The position numbers were made by a program, and so were the translations under genes. From Diphasiastrum complanatum (lineage: Eukaryota > Streptophyta > Lycopodiopsida > Lycopodiales > Lycopodiaceae), in assembly GCA_029204225.1 (NCBI GenBank), contig CM055109.1, forward strand, positions 19,109,783-19,173,782: a DNA stretch of 64,000 nt, in the 5' to 3' direction. A model generated the notes under the pieces. The model saw only the letters and a program-made list of their open reading frames with translations, did no database searches and was not told the DNA's origin. Below, piece after piece: positions 9,799 through 19,188 of the stretch. Every line of letters begins with the position of its first letter. Position 1 is the stretch's first letter.

Positions 9799-12700
9799 AT
9801 GACCGTCCCCGACAGGCAGCGACTACTACAGGCCGCGGCTCGTGGCAGGGGAGAACACCATTTCGGAGGGCATTCTCCGATTTTACACCGCTCCTTATGT
9901 GGCTGACCCAGAGTTGCTGCCTGCTTGGCTGGCACGCACAAGGAGAGGGAGTGCATCCTCCTCCAGTCCCTTTGCCCCTCAGACAGTTCTGCCTCACGCA
10001 CCCCCATCTGCTCAGATTCCGGTGGATCCCGTCCCATCGCGTCCGCCAGTTGCCACTGCGGTTCCACCACCACCCACTGTCACTCGCACTCCACCAGTCT
10101 ACGACTTTCTCATGGACTCTCCGCCACCCGAGCAGGCCCAGGATGCTACTGGGCGGGCCTTCGAGGATGTGGAAGAGATCCCTTCTTCCTTCCCTTCCCA
10201 TCTGGATGACCTCCTCAGCCAGCAATTTTCGTACCCCACGCCAGATGTTGCCCCTCCACCAGTGCACCCCACCTATGCTGCTGCACCCATCCCTGCCAGT
10301 GCATCCCACTCTCCCCATTCCATGTCTACAGCCGATGCATCCACCAATGCCCAGCCTGTCGCGTCATCGTCCATTCCCGTCACGGTTGGTGCACCGTGCT
10401 GGAGGTCCACCACCCGTCGCCCACCAGGGAGAGCCCTTGTGCAGCAGACTATTCGCGGCGTGCATCAGCCGCACATGGACAGAGAGGCCACACAGGCCGT
10501 GGCCAGTCTGATTTACGAGTCGAACCTGCCCTTTGCCATCACCGACTCTAAGCCCTTCAGAAGGGCCTTCCGCCTTGCACAGTCTGTCAGCCCTAGCTGG
10601 AAAGTCCCTAGTTCAGAGGTTGTCCGCACACACATGCTGAGGGATAGGGTTGAGTCCTTGTCTAGAGAGATGGAGCCTCTACGTCGCCACTGGGCCACTT
10701 ACGGTTGCAGCATCATGTCCAATGGCTGGACTGATGTCAGGAGGAGGCCGATCCTGAACATCCTGGTCTCCAGCTGCATGGGCGCACAGTTTTTGAGGGC
10801 AGTGGATTGCAGCAGGGGGGGGAGAGTCATATCTGCAGAGTTCATAATTGATGTCATCAGGTCTTCCATCCTAGCGATAGGCCCACAGCATGTCGTCACG
10901 GTGGTGACGGACAATCTGATGGGGGACATTGGAGCACTTCCCTGGGTTAGAGCCATCGTCCGGGAGGCCCTCTTCCTGGTGACTTTTGTCACCAGAAAGA
11001 GGCGTGTCCTTGCCATGTTCCGGGTGTTCAGCCATCTGGACATCCGTAAGCCAACCCCCACGCGCTTTGCATTCGACTTGGTGGTCATCGACCGTTTGAT
11101 CAGGTGCATGGCCCAGCTTATACAGATGGTTGCCAGTGATCTTTGGGGTGCCAGTACATTTCCGCACACTGAGGATGGGGAGCACTTTTCTTCCACGGTG
11201 AGGGGAGACCAGTTCTGGAGGGATACACAGACATTGTCAGGACTGCTTCGACCACTCTACATTGTGCTCCGCATGGCTGACAGCGAGGGGTCGACACTTG
11301 GACTGGTGTATGAGCTCATGGACCGGATTGGACAGTTCCTGGAGCTGCCCATCTTGCAGCCAGAGAGGTAAGCGGTACAGTGTTGCAATTGACCTTTATC
11401 TTTTCAGTACTTGCTAGTTTGTTTTTCTGTCAATGTTAAGCCTTTTTGTAATGCCCTAAACCACATGCCCCTCACCTGCAGGATGACAGAGCTGAAGTTC
11501 ATATGGGAGACACGGTGGAACTACTTCCATAGGAGTATCCACAGCGTTGCACACATGCTGCATCCCCTCTTCCTCTCTCCGACACAGATCACAGACAGGG
11601 AGCTCGAGGCCGATTGGCTTCAGTACATTCACAGGGTGGGTCCACACATAGGTTTGGATCCTATCAAACTCATGGAGGAGCTTGCTGCATTTCGTTTCGG
11701 CATGGGCACATTCGGCCACCCGGCTGCCCAGGATCCAGAGAGGAGGCAGCTACCCATTACCTGGTGGACCGTGTTCGGTAGCACATACCCATCTATACAG
11801 CGTCTTGCACTGCGTGTCCTTTCTCAGGTATGCATCTCATTTTATCCTCCATTGTGTTTCGTTGAAGTTCCACCTCTGCCACAATGTGATGAAGTATTTC
11901 AATGCACGCACCACAGGACTGTGCTGCCTCCGTGTGTGAGCGTAATTGGAGCACATGGGCACTCATTCACACGAGGAGAAGAAACCGGTTGTCAGTGAGT
12001 CAGTTGGAGCGGTTGGTAATCTGTAGCACCAGCGCACGTCTCGCCAGGAGGCTTCCGACCATTACGAGCGCATTGCAGGTGATAAACTAATCTTTCATAG
12101 CATGTTGGTTGACTCCTGGTATGTTGGTTTCATTTCTTGATAAAGTTGTCTCTCTGACATGCAAATTTTAAACCTTGCAGACGAAGATATCAGATTTGGA
12201 GCGCCAGGTTGACTTGCCTACGGACAGCACCCATCCCATGCCTGCAGATGACCTGGGCACACAGTTGATGGCAGAGAGAGAGGGGAAGCTTGCCGAGATG
12301 AGAGAGAGAGAGAGCTTGGGCTTGAGCACAGAGAGCCCCCATTGTATGAGGCAGATGAGCCAGTGTCAGAGGATGAGCATGATGAGGATGAGCCCATTCA
12401 GGTTGTGTTTGCCAGACCAGAGAGGGATGAGGCATATGATACAGGTGCAGGGCACACGCCACGGGCAGTGGTCACAGGTGCATCACGTGGCAGAGGTGGG
12501 ACACATGGCACAGGTTATACCGGCAGACAGGCAGGGCACACAGGGGGGGGCAGTGGCATACCTACCTATGTCGACATGATGGAGGAGGCTCTTGATAGAG
12601 GGCAGAGTGGTTTAGATGCCGGTCCAGCAGATGTTTGGATGCGTGCAGCACAGAGTCATGGCCGTTACTACGACAGCACACTAGAGGAGGCACCTGATGA

Positions 12701-13724
12701 CTTTCATTGCACAGATTGGGAGGCCATGCAGGGTCTACAGGGTGCACATGATGAGGCACGGGATGAGGCTTGGGTTGATTCAGGGGTTGGTGCACAGGAT
12801 GATTCAGAGGTTGGTGCACAGCATGAGTCCTAGAGCCCAAAGCATTTGTATTCGGATGCCCAGCTGGCCGACTTGGTTGCCACACTGGATTCAGAGGCCC
12901 AGCAGATGCCGAGTGTCAGGGCGCCCCCATCATCTCTTGCCAGCATGCCATACACAGAGTCCCAGCCAGAGCAGCCGCATGAGGTGCCTACAGTTCCTCC
13001 AGCTCCTCAAAGGGTATATGTACATCGCACAGCTCCTCCAGTGCCACCGATGCCATTTAGGCCTGCAGCCTCTCCATCGTCGTCCACTTCTACAGCACCA
13101 GGTCTCCATGGCAGGCCACCATCTGTGCCCAGGTTTTCTCTTGCAGCGCCCACATCCACAGTGGCTCCTCCAGTGGCAGCACCCACGTCACATCCTCCTC
13201 CTTTGGCAGCACCCAGGATGTACCAGTACCGGCCACCACAGCGCCCCTTTCAGTACATATCGCCACTGTACTCGCCTCCTGCACAGCCAGTTCCTCCACC
13301 TGCAGCAGCCCCACGGGCACACACTCCACGAGCTCATCCTCCTCGCTCAGGTGCACAAGGAGTTCCCTCTTTTGCTTCCCTATCCCAGCCGGCCTCAGCT
13401 TGGGCCCAGCCTAGCCAGCCAGGTGATTTGCATGGGGGTGACGAGGCATTGACAGCTCCTCTTGTCCGCAAGAGACCAAGAAGGCCCAAGGGTGCACCGA
13501 ACAAGAAAGGCAAGGCACAGAAACTGCCAGGGAGGAGAGGACGACCACGCAGGGCTCCAAGTACAGGTAGAGGTGCAGTATCACAGCCAGTTGGAGCAGG
13601 TGTTGTTGGTTTGGCCTGCTTGGGGGCTCATGCGGAGGCTGATTGGGAGGATGAGGATGACGAGTCTTCCCCCTCGGATACACAGCCCATGCCAGTTCCA
13701 GACAGGCAGAGATATCGGCTGTGA
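9799..13724 (+). pseudogene. hAT/DUF659 transposase copy 2, main part with three introns
   Basis: Exons are 9799-11367, 11482-11827, 11917-12078 and 12181 onward. GT/AG borders and phases agree throughout. Exon 1 has a Ser/Pro-rich N-terminus, then a DUF659 block (YGCSIMSNGWTDVRRRP, VVTDN). Exon 3 carries CERNWSTWALIHTRRRN, typical of the hAT C-terminal dimerisation region. Exon 4 has a (GA)7 run at 12301-12314 that puts the acidic region downstream (YEADEPVSEDEHDEDEP, frame of 12342) out of phase. A TAG at 12831-12833 separates this from a proline-rich tail with an AT-hook-like GRRGRPRR and an acidic end (DWEDEDDE), stop at 13724. After VVTDN the sequence jumps straight to MGDIGALPWV. Comparison with typical DUF659 proteins suggests that about 25 residues with the conserved Cys/His core are missing. 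The gene is inactive. Confidence 0.85.
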
Positions 13725-14442
13725 GAGTCAGCTCGGGGCCCTGAGTTGTCTCCAGAGCATTCGTCTGAGTCAGAGCCAGAGCATTGATTGTGGCTCTGTT
13801 GTTTTAGTTTCAGTAGTTTGTCTCTAGCAGACGGTCTACCATTGTACTCAGATGATTTTTCACATTATATACAGTGTTTGGCCTACATTATTTGCTGCAC
13901 ATTGTGCGTATGTCGCTCTGTACATGTGATGCTTTATTTTATGTCGAAGAATTCTATGTGCATGTGTGAATCCTATTTTCATTTAATTTCGTTTGAAGTG
14001 AATGCTAGCTTCACATATATGCACCTAAATCATGAGCACAGCAATCACCCCTACACCCCAAACGACATTTCATAAACACATGTAATACATCTGCATTTAA
14101 AAAAATTACAGACATTGCATCTTACATGACCAGGCTCGCGTTGCACAAAAAACAACTATGTACATATTCAACCGTTGTATCAGGATAACATCACACATAC
14201 TGTCATTTTTTTAAGCAACCATCTAGTTATTTGCTGCACCATAAACTGCCGAAAACTACATAGCAACAGTCCGCCACATACGGGTGGACCTCATCTATTC
14301 TAAACATCCCTCACTGATCCTCCACCGACTCCTCGCCCTCGTCTGGTGCATTGTTTTGTCGCTCTTGCTCTGCCTCCTGGTTAGCCCGAGTTGCCTCCTG
14401 GTTAGCCCGACGTCTGGCCGCCCTTTCCCTGACCATGATGAG
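13725..14442. other. 3' region of hAT copy 2; no gene seen
   Basis: AT-rich, non-coding sequence following the transposase stop. Copy 1 lacks most of the interval from about 13765 to 14780, which shows that the interval belongs to the element and was deleted there, or was inserted here. Confidence 0.5.
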
Positions 14443-14718
14443 CTACCGTCGTGTGAAATTCATTCCGATCTGCTCATCTAGATCCAGCTCGACAGCGGGG
14501 ACAGGACCCACAGCGGGGGCGGGTGGCTCCGGTTCCGGATTTCTCTGTCGAGTTTGTCGCAGCATCTCTCGGATAACTGCCTCTTGCTTCCGATGCCTCT
14601 CGTTGTGCCTTCGGATATCTTCCTCAAGCTTCCTCCTGGTTTCGCCCTCGGGCTTCGGTGGTATGCGCTCTGCCATCTCGATCGACCTTCTCCTCACAGC
14701 ACCCTGGTCCTTGAACAC
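14443..14718 (-). CDS. Small charged ORF, convergent to transposase, function unknown
   Basis: 91 codons on the minus strand. A second in-frame ATG lies 14 codons in (MAERIPPKPEGE). The protein is strongly charged, with a likely helix (ETRRKLEEDIRRHNERHRKQ) followed by a proline/acidic tail (EPEPPAPA, ELDLDEQIG). It lies inside the hAT copy 2 element, tail-to-tail with the transposase, so it could be an accessory gene of the transposon or the last exon of one. I do not recognise a family. The strong codon-periodic charge pattern is the main reason to keep it. A chance frame remains possible. Confidence 0.35.
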   Translation of the reverse strand: MFKDQGAVRRRSIEMAERIPPKPEGETRRKLEEDIRRHNERHRKQEAVIREMLRQTRQRNPEPEPPAPAVGPVPAVELDLDEQIGMNFTRR

Positions 14719-14859
14719 CCTCTCACAGCACCCTGGCTCTCAAACAGCCTGTCACCGGCTCTCGCTTGCTCTCTCACTGTCTATCACTAGCTCTCTCACA
14801 GCCTCTGAAAATGCCGACCACAATGGCATTGTGAGTGCCTACTTATCCCCACAGCCTGA

Positions 14860-15080
14860 TCGGCCATGTGGATCCCCATCATCCCTCCATGTGCCTCTGT
14901 ACCTGCCCCCATGTGATGCTCCCCCCTGTGTTGGTCTCCCATTGGGCCCATGGTCTGCTCACCCACAATGCCCATGTACCTTTGTACTCTGTACATGTGA
15001 TGCTACCCCCCTGTGTTGGTCTCCCATTGGCCCCTCGGTCTGCTCACTCGCAGTGCCCATGTGCCACTGCATCATGTACT
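14860..15080. repeat. Minisatellite related to 2281-2600, about 2 units
   Basis: Two units of about 84 bp share CATGTGATGCT-CCCCCTGTGTTGGTCTCCCATTGG blocks followed by GGTCTGCTCAC-C-CA-TGCCCATGT. They match the array after hAT copy 1 in order and motif. They are probably subterminal repeats of this hAT family, which such transposases often bind. The binding role is inferred. Confidence 0.7.
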
Positions 15081-15186
15081 GTACCCTCTTTTTTTACACC
15101 CAGAACCAACTTTGTTTACTTTTTTTTGTCCTTTTTTGGTAGTTAATATGCAAAAAAAAAAATTAAAAAAATTAAAAAAATTAAAA

Positions 15187-15273
15187 ATGGTACCGCCCTG
15201 GTACCGCGGATCCCAGGGCGGTACCACTAATATGGTACCGGCGGTACCATACCAGCGGTACCACGAGGTACTA

Positions 15274-15306
<33 letters not shown>
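15187..15306. repeat. GGTACC palindrome cluster with (TA)n
   Basis: A 13-bp inverted repeat GGTACCGCCCTGG / CCAGGGCGGTACC flanks a short loop with CCGCGG. Further GGTACC inverted repeats follow, then ACTATGA and a (TA)n tract. The layout equals 2740-2877. Confidence 0.75.
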
Positions 15307-15312
<6 letters not shown>

Positions 15313-15313
<1 letters not shown>

Positions 15314-15490
15314 CAGACATGAGGGTCCACGGCCTTTTCCCGTCCGCGTCCCCAGCGACCGGACCCGGATGCGTCCGACCCTCGGACGCAGGGTCGGACG
15401 CGTCTAATTTTTTTTATTTTTTTTTTTGGATGCGTCCAACGTCTTGGAAGCGGACACGGACGCGTTTTTTTAAATTTAAAAAAAAAAAGA
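15313..15490. repeat. GGACGCGTCC-rich dispersed repeat, copy 1
   Basis: Starts CAGACATGAGG and contains many overlapping GTCCGCGTCC / GGACGCGTCC words, including CCGACCCTCGGACGCAGGGTCGG, then a T-rich centre (about 15407-15428) and more GGACGC words before an A-rich end. It matches 20605-20826 in inverse orientation, including the CAGACATGAGG end. Confidence 0.75.
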
Positions 15491-15499
15491 CATGGCCGC

Positions 15500-15650
15500 G
15501 CATGGGCAGTGGAACAGTCTGCAGAAGGAGACAGCGAGAGGAGAGAAAGAGCGCGGGAGAGAGAGCTATGGTGAGTGAGGGAGAGAGAGAGACATGGTGA
15601 TTGGGGGTTTGAGAGAGAGAGTGTGTGCATGTGGGTGGGTGATTGTGTGA

Positions 15651-15716
<66 letters not shown>

Positions 15717-15895
15717 TGATGTGTGTTAATTGATTTGTGTGTGCATGATGTGTGTTAATTGATTTGTGTGTGCATGTGTGTGTGAGTTGATTTGTGTGTG
15801 CGTGTGTGGTGATTTGTGTGTGTGTGTGTGTATGAGAGAGAGAGAGAGAGGATTTGTGTGTGGGTGTGTGTGTGTGTGAGACATGGCGTGTGTGA
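15500..15895. repeat. Microsatellite block (GA)n and (GT)n
   Basis: GA-rich stretches near 15530-15620 and 15835-15850 flank a (GT)n run at about 15654-15714 and several degenerate GT tracts. No gene is supported here. Confidence 0.9.
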
Positions 15896-15896
15896 G

Positions 15897-15937
15897 TTTA
15901 GGGTTTAGGGTTTAGGGTGCTTGGGTTTAGGGTTTAG

Positions 15938-15939
<2 letters not shown>
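15897..15939 (+). repeat. Interstitial telomere-type repeats, five TTTAGGG units
   Basis: Three perfect TTTAGGG units (15897-15917), an 8-base interruption (TGCTTGGG), then two more units (15926-15939). This is the Arabidopsis-type plant telomere repeat. Confidence 0.95.

Positions 15940-15940
<1 letters not shown>

Positions 15941-16000
<60 letters not shown>
15941..16000. repeat. (AG)30 microsatellite
   Basis: Sixty uninterrupted bases of AG directly after the telomere-type units and about 70 bases before the copy 3 transposase ATG. Confidence 0.98.
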
Positions 16001-16005
<5 letters not shown>

Positions 16006-16072
16006 ATTTGTGCTTGTGTGTGTGTTTGTGTGAGAGAGAGAGAAAGAGAGGGAGAGAGGGAGAGAGAGAGAG

Positions 16073-17455
16073 ATGGCCGCTCGTCCCATTTGGGATGAGG
16101 TGGAGTTGTTGCCCGACAAAAAGTGGCGTTGCCCTTTTTGTCAAAAGCAATTCACAGCACCCACTGCCACCGCCGCCGCCTCCGCCTCCGCACCCGCCAC
16201 CGCCTTTACCTCTGCCTCCGCCACCCCCACCCCCTCCGCCACTACTCCCCATGGATCCACAGCCTCCACTGCTACACCTACGCCTATGCCACCACCTCCA
16301 TATCTGCACCGTCCATCCGCATCCTCCGCTTCCACAACTACACCTATGCCACCACCTCCAGATCTGTGTCATCCATCCGCATCCTCCCAGCCATCCACAT
16401 CCCAAGGCACCAAACAAATGACCATGCCGGGATCTTTCACAGAGGGGCAGCACAGAGAGGCCACCAGGACCATAGCACAGATGTTCTATGACCTGAACCT
16501 CCCCTTCATCATGGCCACATCCCGCATCTTTCGAGAGGCTATCTCGAAAGTTGCACTCTGCGGGCCCACCTACATACCACCCACAGCCGATGCGCTTCGC
16601 GGCCCATTGCTCCAGGAGCGGGTTGCAGAGGTCAGAGAGAGATTAGCATCATTGCATGAGGCCTGGGATAGATACGGCTGCTCCATCATGGCTGATGGGT
16701 GGACTGATCGTCGTAAACGTCCACTCATCAACGTCATTGTTTCCAACTGCTACGGTTCCATGTTCCTCCGCAATGTCGACGCCTCTTAGGCAGGGAGAGT
16801 GCACACGGCTGAGTACATCTACGGCATCATCCGCACGGCGATAGAGGAGGTCGGGCCACAGCGCGTTGTCTAGGTACAATTTTTTGCATTAGTTGCTTGA
16901 TCATTTACTACGCAATGTTGATAAAAGAGTTTCATTAGTTTTCGATTGATTGCAATGTGTTTCCAAGTTGTGCATTAATCGTATCAACTGTTCGCAATAG
17001 GTTGTGATGGACAATGCGTCCAACTGCCACGGTATGGGGGCCAGAGGTTGATCCAGACAAGGCCGCTTGGCGTGCTCTGCGGGGTGATCCTAAGGATGAT
17101 GCTGACACTGAGGAGCCTACCCCCCTCCCTGCTGATGTTCCATTGCACACCTCCTCCGATGAGCCTACCCCCCTCCCTGCTGATGTTCCATTGCCCACCT
17201 CCTCTGATGAGCCCACGTATGATTCAAACGAGACGGTCGACATTGCAGGGGATGGTCCACGTGCCCCACCCAGTACTCCCGCTACACGGACCCTTTCAGA
17301 TGATGGTTGGACAGAATTTGCGAGGGAGACAGAGGCTGCCGCCCAGAGACACATCGCTCAAAGACGACTCAGAGCATCACAGGCAGGTGGTTCTTCCCAG
17401 AGACCCCCTCGTAGCAGAGGGAGACCCCCAGGCAGGAGTGTACCATAGAGAGTTC
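16073..17455 (+). pseudogene. hAT/DUF659 transposase copy 3, internally deleted
   Basis: ATG 16073 follows a GA-rich leader. A BED-like finger start (WRCPFCQKQF), a Pro/Thr/Ala-rich linker and a DUF659 block (YGCSIMADGWTDRRKRPLINV) are clear. Stops occur at 16787 (TAG) and 16871 (TAG). A 127-bp intron lies at 16874-17000 (gtacaa...aatag), after which VVMDNASNC continues. The sequence then jumps directly to the C-terminal region (EVDPDKAAWRAL), so the whole catalytic middle is missing. The tail has a 48-bp direct duplication (17113-17208), and RGRP AT-hook-like motifs just before and after a TAG at 17446-17448. It is related to but distinct from copies 1 and 2. Such derivatives are non-autonomous at best. 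Confidence 0.8.
17113..17208 (+). repeat. 48-bp direct duplication inside copy 3
   Basis: Two adjacent 48-base units encode EPTPLPADVPLHTSSD and its near copy. The duplication is in frame and adds 16 residues to the acidic/proline-rich tail. Confidence 0.9.
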
Positions 17456-17569
17456 CTTCCGGCAGACCCAGAGGCAGGCCAGCCAAGAGCCTTTGCATCT
17501 GACACCCCTGTAGATGCATCTGGCACGCAGAGGGATGATTTTTTTAGCACAGACTTGTAGACAGTGCTG

Positions 17570-17630
17570 CAGATTGAAGGGCAAAATGCATGTCCTAGGC
17601 CTTTTGCCCTTCAAATGAAGGGCATTTAAA
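17570..17630. other. Hairpin-forming end region after copy 3
   Basis: GAAGGGCAAAA and its complement TTTTGCCCTTC flank 15 bases, and a second TGAAGGGCA follows. This could be subterminal sequence of the copy 3 element. It lies directly before the copia remnant. Confidence 0.45.
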
Positions 17631-17661
17631 TCATGCACCGTTCAAATATCAAACTAAATAA

Positions 17662-18297
17662 ATGAGCATTCCTTCTTTTGAAGTGGTTCAAGATGGAAGA
17701 TTGCAAGCCGGTTGCTACACCTATGGAGACAGGTCTGAAATTAATGGTCAAGGTGCTGTTGAATCACTTGACACTACTTTATATTGTCAAGCTATTGGCT
17801 GTCTCATTTACCTATGTGATTCAAGACCGGACATTTCTTATAGTGTCTACCTCATGAGTCAATTCATGCATGCCCCGATGACATCACATTGGAAAGCGTT
17901 GAAGAGGATCTTTCGATATCTTCAAGGAACAAGAAGTAATGGACTGGTTTTTCCTGCTTGTGATGATGCATGTTTGGTTGGTTTTAGTGACTCAAATTGG
18001 GGTAGAGAACAAGACTCTAGACGCTCTACAAGTGGACATTGCTTTTTCTATGGAAATTCTGCAATTTCGTGGTCAAGTAAAAAGCAGCCCACTGTTGCTA
18101 CTTCTAGTGAGGCAGAATATAGAGCGATATCCTCAGCCACTCTTATCTTGAGTGATAGTCGAAGTATTGCCATTGCACGGAATCCTGTTTTTCATGCGAG
18201 GACGAAGCACATCGAGATCCACTATCACTTTGTTCGGGAGAGACTTCATGATGGCGACATTTTACTTGAATATTGTCCTACGGAGGATAATATTGCT
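17662..18297 (+). pseudogene. Ty1/copia RNase H remnant
   Basis: Typical copia pol C-terminus: AIGCLIYLCDSRPDISYSV, HWKALKRIFRYLQGT, GFSDSNWG, RRSTSGHCFFYGNSAISWSS, ATSSEAEYRAISS, then KHIEIHYHFVRERLHDGDI and YCPTEDNIA. The frame then runs straight into LINE sequence at 18298. The expected continuation (LFTKALPRV) is found only at about 19065, so the copia gene is split by a LINE piece. The 5' part of the copia element is absent. Confidence 0.88.
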
Positions 18298-19064
18298 TGG
18301 GGTCTCTCTATTAACTTAAAAAAGATGAACATCATGATTTTCAACACTAATCGACAGAGCCTTCACAATAATTAATTCTCTTCTATGATGGCCAGGAAGT
18401 TGACATTGTTGCCTCTTATACTTACTTGGGAGTCCTATTTACTGCGCCCCCTCTTGGTTTCCGCCAGGCTGCATTTGCACACATTTCCTCCGGTCATTCT
18501 GCATTGGTCCAGTTCGAGCGTGGTTGTACAATGAATCATATTTTTGATCCGGCTACTAGATGCCAGTTGTTTCACACACAGGTGGTTCCAGCAGTGATGT
18601 ATGCCTCAGAGATTTGGTTGCTAGGACTTTCTCTCCAGGACTGGGCAGGCATTTCGTGCATTCAGGCCACTATGTTGGGTCGCATGATACGTGCCAAGAC
18701 TACCACCCCTCATGATATCCTATGTGCTGAGTTTGCTACTCCTCCTATCATCCTTGAGGGCTTTTTCCGCCTTATTCTTTTTCTTCAAAGGATTCAGAAG
18801 ATTCGTGCATCTCACCCGAATAGATACATAGTTGCTACGGTTACTTCTTCACATGTCCTAGCTCATTCCCATGCCAAGCTCTCTTGGTACCAGCAGGTGT
18901 CTGATCTCTTACGACATCTGGGCATCTCTATCATGGATCTTCCTCGTGGTGGTACGCATTTATATATCCGAGGCTATTTATTCCGTCGATATATGCAGCA
19001 GACTTGGAGCTCCCTCCCACCTTCTCGCATTCGACTGAGACACACTTCCTCTCTCTAGATCCTC
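18298..19064 (+). pseudogene. LINE ORF2 fragment (RT thumb to C-terminus) inside copia RNase H
   Basis: WGLSINLKKMNIMIFNTN, then DIVASYTYLGVLFTAPP, MYASEIWLLGLSLQDWAGI, MLGRMIRAKTTTPHDILCAEF and LSWYQQVSDLLRHLGISIMDLP match the ORF2 of the LINE at 42.5-44.6 kb segment by segment. The fragment is truncated on both sides. It lacks the RT catalytic part and also the LINE 3' tail, which is unusual for a normal LINE insertion. It contains one frame change near 18380-18426. Confidence 0.85.
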
Positions 19065-19188
19065 CTCTTCACTAAGGCGTTGCCTAGAGTCTGATTCGAA
19101 GCTTTATGCAAAGCTTTAAATTTAATACCACGTGGTGGTTTTATTACATAGTGAAGATTTCAATTTTTGCATTGTCATTTAAGGAGGG
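19065..19188 (+). pseudogene. Copia pol C-terminal end and polypurine tract
   Basis: The frame reads LFTKALPRV, a stop, then FEALCKALNLIPRGG, the usual end of copia pol, followed by AAGGAGGG at 19181-19188 as polypurine tract. It continues the protein interrupted at 18297. Confidence 0.8.

Noticed and set aside
15905-16453. Long minus-strand ORF with Gly-rich and Ser-Leu repeats
   Set aside because: It is produced by the (AG)n tract and by the complement of the Pro/Thr-rich linker of hAT copy 3. No independent domain.
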